From Parapristionchus giblindavisi (taxonomy: Eukaryota > Nematoda > Chromadorea > Rhabditida > Diplogasteridae), in NCBI GenBank assembly GCA_943737045.1, contig CALSFV010000334.1, positions 248,001 to 312,000 of the forward strand: a stretch of 64,000 bases of DNA. Reading direction: 5' to 3'. Below are positions 21,213-33,299 of this stretch, in pieces. A program made the position numbers and the translations under genes. The notes under the pieces were generated by a model. It was not told where the DNA came from, searched no databases, and was given only the letters and a program-made list of their open reading frames with translations. Each line of letters opens with the position of its first letter. Position 1 is the first letter of the stretch.

Positions 21213-21451
21213 TGTACGCTCCAAAGTCTGACCTAGCGTACCACTCTATTATCTATTTGAACTCCCGCACGTACATTGTAGTCTGAAGTGCGAGGTAGAT
21301 CACTGCTAGTCGATTCCCATCTATGTTGTTGTCATCCTATTGACTAGCCTATTCATTCTATTCCCAGTTTCTTATGATAGTTCTACCCTGTTCCCGTTCT
21401 CTCTAATAAAGTCTCTACTATACTACACGAGTTGTGCCTAAGGACATAACA
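21213..21451 (+). repeat. 5' LTR
   Basis: Begins TGTACGCTCCAAAGTCT and ends CCTAAGGACATAACA, so it has TG...CA termini. AATAAAG at about 21404 is the polyadenylation signal in R. The last 48 bp is almost identical to the 3' LTR, but the U3 part is not alignable with it beyond the first 17 bases. Confidence 0.8.
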
Positions 21452-21453
21452 TT

Positions 21454-21471
21454 TGGCGACCAGGATCTTTG
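21454..21471 (+). promoter_or_regulatory. putative primer-binding site
   Basis: TGGCGACCAGGATC starts two bases after the 5' LTR, the position where a tRNA 3' end (reading ...CCA) pairs to prime reverse transcription. The tRNA identity was not established. Confidence 0.6.
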
Positions 21472-21545
21472 ACGAGCTAACGTAAGTCTTATTCTTTCTC
21501 GTTTCTTTTCTTTTCTTCTTCATTTCGTCACTTCTTTTCTGCGGT

Positions 21546-21689
21546 GATAAGGTCCACTTTGTGAGGACCTTATCAAGTTCTTCTCTTCGGTGGTAATACC
21601 TGCTTTGTGAGGGTATTATCAAATCGCTGTGTGGAACTGCTTCACGTACTTTGTGAGCGTGGCAGTGTACAAACTTTGTGATTGTACGT
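21546..21689 (+). promoter_or_regulatory. array of four hairpins with an invariant CTTTGTGA loop
   Basis: Hairpin 1, 21546-21574: stem GATAAGGTCC/GGACCTTATC, loop ACTTTGTGA. Hairpin 2, 21592-21620: stem GGTAATACCT/GGGTATTATC, loop GCTTTGTGA. Hairpin 3, 21636-21666: stem ACTGC(TT)CACGT/GCGTGGCAGT, loop ACTTTGTGA. Hairpin 4, 21665-21689: stem GTGTACAA/TTGTACGT with two G-U pairs, loop ACTTTGTGA. All loops are nine bases. The stems are unrelated to one another yet self-complementary, so structure is kept while sequence is not. It lies between the primer-binding site and the gag ATG, where retroelement packaging, dimerisation or translation signals sit. A degenerate fifth hairpin follows (GTACTT/AAGTAC at 21711-21726). 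Confidence 0.8.
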
Positions 21690-21788
21690 CTTCTTTGTGG
21701 ATTCTGTGTGGTACTTTGCAAGAAGTACGCCGAAGGCTATCGCGAATTTTTCTTTGAGCTAAGTGTACTCAAGTAATTCGTAGTAAGG

Positions 21789-24700
21789 ATGCCTGGAGAA
21801 GATGTGAAGTCGGAAGTCACGTTGGCAACTGTAATGGAGATGTTTGTGAAGATGCAGCAGGATTTCATGAACAAGCAGGAGGAGCAGAATAAGAAGAACA
21901 ATGAAATACTCGAGATGTTAGCGAGTAGAGAGACAGTAGTTGTTAATGGAGAGATTAAAAGTCAAGTTACTCAAGGACCATCTATTGATGCGATGGAAGC
22001 TCGCATTGTGGATTTCGATTATGATGCTGAGGAATGCACATTCGATAACTGGTATGTTCGTTATCGAGACTTCTTAGAGTATGATGCAAAGCATTTGGAC
22101 GACTGTAACAAAGTTAGAATACTATTGCGTCATCTGAGTGTGAAGTGCAATGCATTGTATCGTGATCACAAAGCACCCGATGATGTGATGAAATTATCGT
22201 TCGATGATACGATAAAGGCACTCAAGGCTCTGTTTGGCAAGAAAGAAACAGATTTCGAACTGCGTGTTCGATTCTTCAAACTGAGCATGGCTATGAATGG
22301 TAGTACGGATGTGATGGAATTCGCTTCCGAAGTGAATCGTTTGTATCAGAAAGGCAATCTGAAGGATATTAAGGAGGATCAGATGAAGATCACGATGTTC
22401 CTTGCTGGAGTGGATTTGCCTCAACTGAAGTCGATACGTACCCAACTATTCAATGCTGTCAGCCAGAAGCCTGATATCACATTCAAAGAGCTTCTAGAAA
22501 GATATTCGTCGTTGAGAGCACTTGAACGTGAAGTCTCAGCGGTTCAGACGAATGCAGCCAATATGGTCAGAGGATCTGAAAATGATAAGGGAAAGAATCA
22601 TAAGAAGCCCAAGACCGAGAGATCAAATGCTAATGTGAAATGTACACATTGTAGCAAGAATGGTCATACTGAAGAGAGATGCTGGTTGAAGCATCCTGAA
22701 ATGAGGCCGAAGAAGAAGCCAAAGAGGAATCATTCAGTACAAGTGAAGGATTGCAATCAGATTGAAGGCAATCGTGTGTACGTGAATGTATCCATGGATG
22801 GAACACAGATGGAGTGTCAACTTGACACAGGATCTGATCTGACGCTCATCTCGGAGGTTGACTGGAAGGAGATGAAGAATCCTAAGTTGATTCCCGCTCC
22901 ATGTACCGTATCATATCCAAATGGTCAAGGTATGAAGATCCTCGGCAAGTTCCGCAGTAGAATGCAATACTGTGGCAAGGAGTGTGACGCATGGGTCCAC
23001 GTCACCCCAAGACCGATTCGACTAGTCGGCAATGATGTATTCTTCAAGCTAGACTTGAAGCGAGCATTCTCAGATGAGAATGATGAAACGGTGATTGCAC
23101 ACAGCAAGTCAGGAGACTACACAACCTGGGTAAAGGATGTCTTCCCAGAAGTTTGTGAGCCTGGACTGGGCAAGTACAACAAGTCTGCAGCTAAGTTGTA
23201 CCTGAAGCCTGGCGTGAAGCCAGTGTTCCGTAACAAGCGGCCAGTGCCGTATGCCAGCCAGCAGGTGTGTGATGAAGAAATCGATCGATTGTGTGATATG
23301 GGAGTGATCTCTAAGGTAGAACACTCGGAGAGGGCGGCTCCGTTCTTGCTAGTCGCAAAGAAGAATGGTGCAAAGAGATTGTGTGCCGACTTCAAGACAG
23401 GATTAAATGACTGTCTGGAAGATTGCACTCATCCGCTCAAGCTGCCGGAAGACATATTCGCCTCATTGAATGGTGGCACAGTCTTCTCCACGATTGATTT
23501 CTCGGATGCGTACCTCCAAGTTGAAGTAGACGAAGAAGCCAAGAAGCTCCTCGTGATCAATACGCATCGTGGACTGTATCAGTACCGTAGATTACCGTTC
23601 GGTGTTAAACCTGCTCGAGGTATATTCCAGTCTATAATGGACCAGATGTTGACAGGAATGAGCAGGGCAGTGGCATACTTGGATGATGTCATTGTAAGTG
23701 GAAGGACGAAGGAAGAGCACGACGAGAATCTGATGAGAGTTCTCGAGAGGATTCGTGATTCTGGATTCAGAATCCGACTAGAGAAGTGTGCGTTCGGACA
23801 GAAAGAAGTCCACTTCCTTGGATTCGTCGTGAATGAATCTGGACGTTACCCACATCCCAAGAAGGTGCATGCACTCATGAAGATGCAAGTACTCAAGAAT
23901 GATGCTGAAGGTTATGCAAATATTACCAAGAATCCTTCCAAGGTTGAGCCAATCAAGTGGCCGGAGACGAGTAGACCAATGGAGCGAGTCCATATGGATT
24001 TCGTGGGTCCAATGAATGGTCGTTACTACTTGATCATCGTTGATGTTCATAGTAGATGGCCAGAGGTCGTCACTATGGAGAGGATTACGGCTAATGCAAC
24101 CGTCAAAGCATTGAGAGACTTCGTATCAAGATACGGTAGTCCTGAAACCATTGTATCGGATAATGGTACTCAGTTCAAATCTGAGAAGGTGAGAGTATTC
24201 TGTGTGGAGTATGGAATCAACCACATGTTTTCGCCACCGTATCATCCACAGAGTAATGGACAGGCTGAACGCTTCGTGGATACGTTCAAGCGGTCGCTGT
24301 TGAAGATGAAAGGAGAAGGACCGGAGGATGAGAACGTGCAGAAGTTCCTGATGATGTACAGATGCACTCCTAACAATCAACTGAAGATGTATACTCCAGC
24401 GGAGATTTTCCTCGGAAGGAAAATGAGATGTCGCCTCACTCTCATGTCGCCCAGGGAGGGAGAGGATAGAGTAGTGAATAAGAAGGAGACACGAGAGTTC
24501 ACTGAAGGAGATTGTGTGTATTATCGCGATCGAGATGGAACGAATCACGAGAAGTGGACTGAAGCCGTAGTGCTCAGAAGGAAAGGAAATGTGATGTATG
24601 AGATCCAGAGATTGGATGGTAGTCTAGTGACTGCTCATACGAATCAATTGCAGAGGAGATGGACTGAGGATTGTGATCCTCTGAGTGTTTTGTTGGAGAG

Positions 24701-24968
24701 TTTCAACGTTCCCGCCGACAACGTGGTCGAGAGCAACGTCCAGATCGAGCCCGCCAAGTGCAACGTCATGCCGTCTGCCGCTGATGCCGTCGTTACTGAT
24801 GCTGATGCCGATGCCGCCGTCGTGCCCACGAACAATGTGGAGAACAACAACACGAAGACAAATCCTAAGCCCACCGTAGTTAGACCCGGTCCTACCAGGC
24901 CAGCCCGTAATAGACAACCACCATCTCGCTTGAACATTTCATCCACTAGAGGTCAAACCTACCATTGA
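21789..24968 (+). CDS. gag-pol polyprotein lacking RNase H and the integrase HHCC domain
   Basis: The product is 1059 residues from the first ATG after the leader. In order: an N-terminal helix rich in Glu/Asn/Lys (about 10-60); a capsid-like gag region (about 70-255); one zinc knuckle CTHCSKNGHTEERC (about 285-298); protease with DTGSDLTLIS (about 346); RT from about 470 to 700 with FSTIDFSDAYLQ and the catalytic YLDDVIV (about 630); then directly the integrase core with D at about 736, D at about 790 and E 36 positions further (D-x35-E); a GPY/F-like module (about 895-945); and a low-complexity Ala/Asp/Val and Pro-rich tail. In the family RT is followed by a thumb/connection, RNase H and the HHCC finger, about 350 residues. 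Here RT meets the integrase core near residue 700 (nt about 23885) with the frame kept. Gag and pol are in one frame with no frameshift. Confidence 0.92.
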   Translation: MPGEDVKSEVTLATVMEMFVKMQQDFMNKQEEQNKKNNEILEMLASRETVVVNGEIKSQVTQGPSIDAMEARIVDFDYDAEECTFDNWYVRYRDFLEYDAKHLDDCNKVRILLRHLSVKCNALYRDHKAPDDVMKLSFDDTIKALKALFGKKETDFELRVRFFKLSMAMNGSTDVMEFASEVNRLYQKGNLKDIKEDQMKITMFLAGVDLPQLKSIRTQLFNAVSQKPDITFKELLERYSSLRALEREVSAVQTNAANMVRGSENDKGKNHKKPKTERSNANVKCTHCSKNGHTEERCWLKHPEMRPKKKPKRNHSVQVKDCNQIEGNRVYVNVSMDGTQMECQLDTGSDLTLISEVDWKEMKNPKLIPAPCTVSYPNGQGMKILGKFRSRMQYCGKECDAWVHVTPRPIRLVGNDVFFKLDLKRAFSDENDETVIAHSKSGDYTTWVKDVFPEVCEPGLGKYNKSAAKLYLKPGVKPVFRNKRPVPYASQQVCDEEIDRLCDMGVISKVEHSERAAPFLLVAKKNGAKRLCADFKTGLNDCLEDCTHPLKLPEDIFASLNGGTVFSTIDFSDAYLQVEVDEEAKKLLVINTHRGLYQYRRLPFGVKPARGIFQSIMDQMLTGMSRAVAYLDDVIVSGRTKEEHDENLMRVLERIRDSGFRIRLEKCAFGQKEVHFLGFVVNESGRYPHPKKVHALMKMQVLKNDAEGYANITKNPSKVEPIKWPETSRPMERVHMDFVGPMNGRYYLIIVDVHSRWPEVVTMERITANATVKALRDFVSRYGSPETIVSDNGTQFKSEKVRVFCVEYGINHMFSPPYHPQSNGQAERFVDTFKRSLLKMKGEGPEDENVQKFLMMYRCTPNNQLKMYTPAEIFLGRKMRCRLTLMSPREGEDRVVNKKETREFTEGDCVYYRDRDGTNHEKWTEAVVLRRKGNVMYEIQRLDGSLVTAHTNQLQRRWTEDCDPLSVLLESFNVPADNVVESNVQIEPAKCNVMPSAADAVVTDADADAAVVPTNNVENNNTKTNPKPTVVRPGPTRPARNRQPPSRLNISSTRGQTYH

Positions 24969-25084
24969 TTCGTACCTCCAATGATTTATCTATTATTGAT
25001 CGTTCATCCCATCACATTATTGATACTGTACTATATGATTATGTTCATATTATTGTTTGTCAGATATGCCCTAGTTCATATCTT

Positions 25085-25094
25085 GGGGCGGAGG
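25085..25094 (+). promoter_or_regulatory. polypurine tract
   Basis: GGGGCGGAGG lies five bases before the 3' LTR, the expected primer site for plus-strand synthesis. Confidence 0.5.
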
Positions 25095-25099
25095 TGCTA

Positions 25100-25331
25100 T
25101 GTATGCTCCAAAGTCTATTGTTATAACCCAAACTGCACATTAGCGTACATATTTGCATTTGACCACATTACCCTATTCTATGCTAATGACACGTCATCGT
25201 AGTTGACGTGCTGTCTATATTGGTCATTCCTTCATTCTTATCTAGTTCAACCCTTTGTACCGGTGGTACTGTTTATCTCTCTATAATAAAGTCTCTATTC
25301 TACTACACGAGTTGTGCCTAAGGACATAACA
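25100..25331 (+). repeat. 3' LTR
   Basis: Begins TGTATGCTCCAAAGTCT and ends CCTAAGGACATAACA. AATAAAG is present about 48 bp from the end. Its U3 differs from that of the 5' LTR. The next base belongs to a satellite monomer, entered in mid-unit. Confidence 0.8.
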
Positions 25332-28300
25332 GATATACTATGTGAAAGAGGAAAAATTCTGAATGAGACACACTTCACGTCATGTCGATCTGTAATATTT
25401 TACTGCTGCTATAATGATCGAAGTACAAAAGTAGCTTTTACGCTGATATGATCAAGATAACTTGAGAAATATGAAAATGAAAATGAAACCTATCGTGTCA
25501 TATACCAAATGAAAGAGCGAAAAATTCTGAATAAGGTAAACTATTTCAAAGTGGTCAGTACGACCAATATGTAAATTTATCTTTCATTACCCTCTATTTT
25601 TGGTACAAAACAATTCGTTACAAGTCTAATTGTCAATGATACTCAGCGAGTGATATACTATGTGAAAGAGGAAAAAATTCTGAATGAGACACACTTCACG
25701 TCATGTCGATCTGTAATATTTTACTGCTGCTATAATGATCGAAGTACAAAAGTAGCTTTTACTCTGATAAGATCAAGATAACTTGAGAAATATGAAAATG
25801 AAAATGAAACCTATCGTGTCATATACTAAATGAAAGAGCGAAAAATTCTGTTTAAGATAAACTATTTCAAAGTGGTCAGTACGGCCAATATGTAAATTTA
25901 TCTTTCAGTACTCTCTGTTTTTGGTACAAAACAATTCGTTACAAGTCTAATTGTCAATCATACTCAGCGAGTGATATACTATGTGAAAGAGGAAAAAATT
26001 CTGAATGAGACACACTTCAGGTCATGTCGATCTGTAATATTTTACTGCTGCTATAATGATCGAAGTACAAAAGTAGCTTTTACTCTGATAAGATCAAGAT
26101 AACTTGAGAAATATGAAAATGAAAATGAAACCTATCGTGTCATATACCAAATGAAAGAGCGAAAAATTCTGAATAAGATAAACTATTTCAAAGTGGTCAG
26201 TACGGCCAATATGTAAATTTATCTTTCAGTACTCTCTGTTTTTGGTACAAAACAATTCGTTACAAGTCTAATTGTCAATCATACTCAGCGAGTGATATAC
26301 TATGTGAAAGAGGAAAAAATTCTGAATGAGACACACTTCAGGTCATGTCGATCTGTAATATTTTACTGCTGCTATAATGATCGAAGTACAAAAGTAGCTT
26401 TTACTCTGATAAGATCAAGATAACTTGAGAAATATGAAAATGAAAATGAAACCTATCGTGTCATATACCAAATGAAAGAGCGAAAAATTCTGAATAAGAT
26501 AAACTATTTCAAAGTGGTCAGTACGGCCAATATGTAAATATATCTTTCAGTACTCTCTGTTTTTGGTACAAAACAATTCGTTACAAGTCAAATTGTCAAT
26601 GATACTCAGCGAGTGATATACTATGTGAAAGAGGAAAAAATTCTGAATGAGACACACTTCAGGTCATGTCGATCTGTAATATTTTACTGCTGCTATAATG
26701 ATCGAAGTACAAAAGTAGCTTTTACTCTGATATGATCAAGATAACTTGAGAAATATGAAAATGAAAATAAAACCTATCGTGTCATATACCAAATGAAAGA
26801 GCGAAAAATTCTGAATAAGATAAACTATTTCAAAGTGGTCAGTACGGCCAATATGTAAATTTATCTTTCAGTACTCTCTGTTTTTGGTACAAAACAATTC
26901 GTTACAAGTCTAATTGTCAATCATACTCAGCGAGTGATATACTATGTGAAAGAGGAAAAAATTCTGAATGAGACACACTTCAGGTCATGTCGATCTGTAA
27001 TATTTTACTGCTGCTATAATGATCGAAGTACAAAAGTAGCTTTTACTCTGATAAGATCAAGATAACTTGAGAAATATGAAAATGAAAATGAAACCTATCG
27101 TGTCATATACCAAATGAAAGAGCGAAAAATTCTGAATAAGATAAACTATTTCAAAGTGGTCAGTACGGCCAATATGTAAATTTATCTTTCAGTACTCTCT
27201 GTTTTTGGTACAAAACAATTCGTTACAAGTCTAATTGTCAATCATACTCAGCGAGTGATATACTATGTGAAAGAGGAAAAAATTCTGAATGAGACACACT
27301 TCAGGTCATGTCGATCTGTAATATTTTACTGCTGCTATAATGATCGAAGTACAAAAGTAGCTTTTACTCTGATAAGATCAAGATAACTTGAGAAATATGA
27401 AAATGAAAATGAAACCTATCGTGTCATATACCAAATGAAAGAGCGAAAAATTCTGATTAAGATAAACTATTTCAAAGTGGTCAGTACGGCCAATATGTAA
27501 ATTTATCTTTCAGTACCCTCTATTTTTGGTACAAAACAATTCGTTACAAGTCAAATTGTCAATGATACTCAGCGAGTGATATACTATGTGAAAGAGGAAA
27601 AAATTCTGAATGAGACACACTTCAGGTTATGTCGATCTGTAATATTTTACTGCTGCTATAATGATCGAAGTACAAAAGTAGCTTTTACTCTGATAAGATC
27701 AAGATAACTTGAGAAATATGAAAATGAAAATGAAACCTATCGTGTCATATACCAAATGAAAGAGCGAAAAATTCTGAATAAGATAAACTATTTCAAAGTG
27801 GTCAGTACGGCCAATATGTAAATTTATCTTTCAGTACCCTCTATTTTTGGTACAAAACAATTCGTTACAAGTCAAATTGTCAATGATACTCAGCGAGTGA
27901 TATACTATGTGAAAGAGGAAAAAATTCTGAATGAGACACACTTCAGGTCATGTCGATCTGTAATATTTTACTGCTGCTATAATGATCGAAGTACAAAAGT
28001 AGCTTTTACTCTGATAAGATCAAGATAACTTGAGAAATATGAAAATGAAAATGAAATCTATCGTGTCATATACCAAATGAAAGAGCGAAAAATTCTGAAT
28101 AAGATAAACTATTTCAAAGTGGTCAGTACGGCCAATATGTAAATTTATCTTTCAGTACTCTCTGTTTTTGGTACAAAACAATTCGTTACAAGTCAAATTG
28201 TCAATGATACTCAGCGAGTGATATACTATGTGAAAGAGGAAAAAATTCTGAATGAGACACACTTCAGGTAATGTCGATCTGTAATATTTTACTGCTGCTA

Positions 28301-29659
28301 TAATGATCGAAGTACAAAAGTAGCTTTTACTCTGATATGATCAAGATAACTTGAGAAATATGAAAATGAAAATAAAACCTATCGTGTCATATACCAAATG
28401 AAAGAGCGAAAAATTCTGAATAAGATAAACTATTTCAAAGTGGTCAGTACGGCCAATATGTAAATTTATCTTTCAGTACTCTCTGTTTTTGGTACAAAAC
28501 AATTCGTTACAAGTCTAATTGTCAATGATACTCAGCGAGTGATATACTATGTGAAAGAGGAAAAAATTCTGAATGAGACACACTTCAGGTCATGTCGATC
28601 TGTAATATTTTACTGCTGCTATAATGATCGAAGTACAAAAGTAGCTTTTACTCTGATATGATCAAGATAACTTGAGAAATATGAAAATGAAAATGAAACC
28701 TATCGTGTCATATACCAAATGAAAGAGCGAAAAATTCTGAATAAGATAAACTATTTCAAAGTGGTCAGTACGGCCAATATGTAAATTTATCTTTCAGTAC
28801 TCTCTATTTTTGGTACAAAACAATTCGTTACAAGTCAAATTGTCAAAGATACTCAGCGAGTGATATACTATGTGAAAGAGGAAAAAATTCTGAATGAGAC
28901 ACACTTCAGGTCATGTCGATCTGTAATATTTTACTGCTGCTATAATGATCGAAGTACAAAAGTAGCTTTTACTCTGATAAGATCAAGATAACTTGAGAAA
29001 TATGAAAATGAAAATGAAACCTATCGTGTCATATACCAAATGAAAGAGCGAAAAATTCTGAATAAGATAAACTATTTCAAAGTGGTCAGTACGGACAATA
29101 TGTAAATTTATCTTTCAGTACTCTCTATTTTTGGTACAAAACAATTCGTTACAAGTCAAATTGTCAATGATACTCAGCGAGTGATATACTATGTGAAAGA
29201 GGAAAAAATTCTGAATGAGACACACTTCAGGTCATGTCGATCTGTAATATTTTACTGCTGCTATAATGATCGAAGTACAAAAGTAGCTTTTACGCTGATA
29301 TGATCAAGATAACTTGAGAAATATGAAAATGAAAATGAAACCTATCGTGTCATATACCAAATGAAAGAGCGAAAAATTCTGAATAAGATAAACTATTTCA
29401 AAGTGGTCAGCACGGCCAATATGCAAATTTATCTTTCAGTACTCTCTGTTTTTGGTACAAAACAATTCGTTACAAGTCAAATTGTCAATGATACTTATCG
29501 AGTAATATACTATGTGAAAGAGGAAAAAATTCTGAATGAGACACACTTCAGGTCATGTCGATCTGTAATATTTTACTGCTGCTATAATGATAGAAGTACA
29601 AAAGTAGCTTTTACGCTGATATGATCAAGATAACTTGAGAAATATGAAAATGAAAATGA

Positions 29660-31585
29660 AACCTATCGTGTCATATACCAAATGAAAGAACGAAAAATTC
29701 TGAATAAGATAAACTATTTCAAAGTGGTCAGTACGGCCAATATGCAAATTTATCTTTCAGTACTCTCTGTTTTTGGTACAAAACAATTCGTTACAAGTCA
29801 AATTGTCAATGATACTTATCGAGTAATATACTATGTGAAAGAGGAAAAAATTCTGAATGAGACACACTTCAGGTCATGTCGATCTGTAATATTTTACTGC
29901 TGCTATAATGATCGAAGTACAAAAGTAGCTTTTACTCTGATAAGATCAAGATAACTTGAGAAATATGAAAATGAAAATGAAACCTATCGTGTCATATACC
30001 AAATGAAAGAGCGAAAAATTCTGAATAAGATAAACTATTTCAAAGTGGTCAGTACGGCCATTATGTAAATTTATCTTTCAGTACTCTCTATTTTTGGTAC
30101 AAAACAATTCGTTACAAGTCTAATTGTCAATCATACTCAGCGAGTGATATACTATGTGAAAGAGGAAAAAATTCTGAATGAGACACACTTCAGGTCATGT
30201 CGATCTGTAATATTTTACTGCTGCTATAATGATCGAAGTACAAAAGTAGCTTTTACTCTGATAAGATCAAGATAACTTGAGAAATATGAAAATGAAAATG
30301 AAACCTATCGTGGCATATACCAAATGAAAGAGCGAAAAAATCTGAATAAGATAAACTATTTCAAAGTGGTCAGTACGGCAAATATGTAAATTTATCTTTC
30401 AGTACTCTCTATTTTTGGTACAAAACAATTCGTTACAAGTCTAATTGTCAATGATACTCAGCGAGTGATATACTATGTGAAAGAGGAAAAAATTCTGAAT
30501 GAGACACACTTCAGGTCATGTCGATCTGTAATATTTTACTGCTGCTATAATGATCGAAGTACAAAAGTAGCTTTTACTCTGATATGATCAAGATAACTTG
30601 AGAAATATGAAAATGAAAATGAAACCTATCGTGTCATATACCAAATGAAAGAGCGAAAAATTCTGAATAAGATAAACTATTTCAAAGTGGTCAGCACGGC
30701 CAATATGCAAATTTATCTTTCAGTACTCTCTGTTTTTGGTACAAAACAATTCGTTACAAGTCAAATTGTCAATGATACTTATCGAGTAATATACTATGTG
30801 AAAGAGGAAAAAATTCTGAATGAGACACACTTCAGGTCATGTCGATCTGTAATATTTTACTGCTGCTATAATGATCGAAGTACAAAAGTAGCTTTTACTC
30901 TGATAAGATCAAGATAACTTGAGAAATATGAAAATGAAAATGAAACCTATCGTGTCATATACCAAATGAAAGAGCGAAAAATTCTGAATAAGATAAACTA
31001 TTTCAAAGTGGTCAGTACGGCCATTATGTAAATTTATCTTTCAGTACTCTCTATTTTTGGTACAAAACAATTCGTTACAAGTCTAATTGTCAATCATACT
31101 CAGCGAGTGATATACTATGTGAAAGAGGAAAAAATTCTGAATGAGACACACTTCAGGTCATGTCGATCTGTAATATTTTACTGCTGCTATAATGATCGAA
31201 GTACAAAAGTAGCTTTTACTCTGATAAGATCAAGATAACTTGAGAAATATGAAAATGAAAATGAAACCTATCGTGGCATATACCAAATGAAAGAGCGAAA
31301 AAATCTGAATAAGATAAACTATTTCAAAGTGGTCAGTACGGCAAATATGTAAATTTATCTTTCAGTACTCTCTATTTTTGGTACAAAACAATTCGTTACA
31401 AGTCTAATTGTCAATGATACTCAGCGAGTGATATACTATGTGAAAGAGGAAAAAATTCTGAATGAGACACACTTCAGGTCATGTCGATCTGTAATATTTT
31501 ACTGCTGCTATAATGATCGAAGTACAAAAGTAGCTTTTACTCTGATACGATCAAGATAACTTGAGAAATATGAAAATGAAAATGA
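29660..31585 (+). repeat. 963-bp higher-order repeat (three monomers, two copies)
   Basis: Linked rare variants recur 963 bp apart: CGGCCATTATG at 30055 and 31018, and CGTGGCATATACC at about 30309 and 31272. This marks a recent three-unit duplication. Confidence 0.8.
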
Positions 31586-33299
31586 AACCTATCGTGTCAT
31601 ATACCAAATGAAAGAGCGAAAAATTCTGAATAAGATAAACTATTTCAAAGTGGTCAGTACGGCCAATATGTAAATTTATCTTTCAATACTCTCTGTTTTT
31701 GGTAAAAAATAATTCGTTACAAGTCTAATTATCAATGATACTTATCGAGTAATATACTATGTGAAAGAGGAAAAAATTCTGAATGAGACACACTTCAGGT
31801 CATGTCGAGCTGTAATATTTTACTGTTGCTATAATGATCGAAGTACAAAAGTAGCTTTTACTCTGATAAGATCAAGATAACTTGAGAAATATGAAAATGA
31901 AAATGAAACCTATCGTGTCATATACCAAATGAAAGAGCGAAAAATTCTGAATAAGATAAACTATTTCAAAGTGGTCAGTACGGCCAATATGTAAATTTAT
32001 CTTTCAGTACTCTCTATTTTTGGTACAAAACAATTCGTTACAAGTCTAATTGTCAATGATACTCAGCGAGTGATATACTATGTGAAAGAGGAAAAAATTC
32101 TGAATGAGACACACTTCAGGTCATGTCGATCTGTAATATTTTACTGCTGCTATAATGATCGAAGTACAAAAGTAGCTTTTACTCTGATATGATCAAGATA
32201 ACTTGAGAAATATGAAAATGAAAATGAAACCTATCGTGTCATATACCAAATGAAAGAACGAAAAATTCTGAATAAGATAAACTATTTCAAAGTGGTCAGT
32301 ACGGCCAATATGTAAATTTATCTTTCAGTACTCTCTATTTTTGGTACAAAACAATTCGTTACAAGTCAAATTGTCAATGATACTCAGCGAGTGATATACT
32401 ATGTGAAAGAGGAAAAAATTCTGAATGAGACACACTTCAGGTCATGTCGATCTGTTATATTTTACTGCTGCTATAATGATCGAAGTACAAAAGTAGCTTT
32501 TACGCTGATATGATCAAGATAACTTGAGAAATATGAAAATGAAAATGAAACCTATCGTGTCATATACCAAATGAAAGAGCGAAAAATTCTGAATAAGATA
32601 AACTATTTCAAAGTGGTCAGTACGGCCAATATGTAAATTTATCTTTCAGTACTCTCTATTTTTGGTACAAAACAATTCGTTACAAGTCAAATTGTCAATG
32701 ATACTCAGCGAGTGATATACTATGTGAAAGAGGAAAAAATTCTGAATGAGACACACTTCAGGTCATGTCGATCTGTTATATTTTACTGCTGCTATAATGA
32801 TCGAAGTACAAAAGTAGCTTTTACGCTGATATGATCAAGATAACTTGAGAAATATGAAAATGAAAATGAAACCTATCGTGTCATATACCAAATGAAAGAG
32901 CGAAAAATTCTGAATAAGATAAACTATTTCAAAGTGGTCAGTACGGCCAATATGCAAATTTATCTTTCAGTACTCTCTGTTTTTGGTACAAAACAATTCG
33001 TTACAAGTCAAATTGTCAATGATACTCAGCGAGTGATATACGATGTGAAAGAGGAAAAAATTCTGAATGAAACACACTTCAGGTCATGTCGATCTGTAAT
33101 ATTTTACTGCTGCTATAATGATCGAAGTACAAAAGTAGCTTTTACTCTGATAAGATCAAGATAACTTGAGAAATATGAAAATGAAAATGAAACCTATCGT
33201 GTCATATACCAAATGAAAGAGCGAAAAATTCTGAATAAGATAAACTATTTCAAAGTGGTCAGTACGGCCATTATGTAAATTTATCTTTCAGTACTTTCT

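Larger units (their letters stand above)
21213..25331 (+). mobile_element. Ty3/Gypsy-type LTR retrotransposon with internal deletion
   Basis: Order: 5' LTR, primer-binding site, structured leader, single gag-pol frame, purine-rich tract, 3' LTR. Domain order protease-RT-integrase and the RT motif YLDDVIV place it in Ty3/Gypsy rather than BEL or Copia. No target duplication is visible: ATTG precedes the 5' LTR and GATA follows the 3' LTR. The left flank is unique DNA beside the foldback element and the right flank is satellite. The element cannot complete its own cycle because the RNase H and integrase zinc-binding parts are missing. Confidence 0.88.

Noticed and set aside
22194..24946. Several minus-strand open frames across the gag-pol region
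   Set aside because: They are antisense shadows of a continuous frame that has all expected retroelement motifs.
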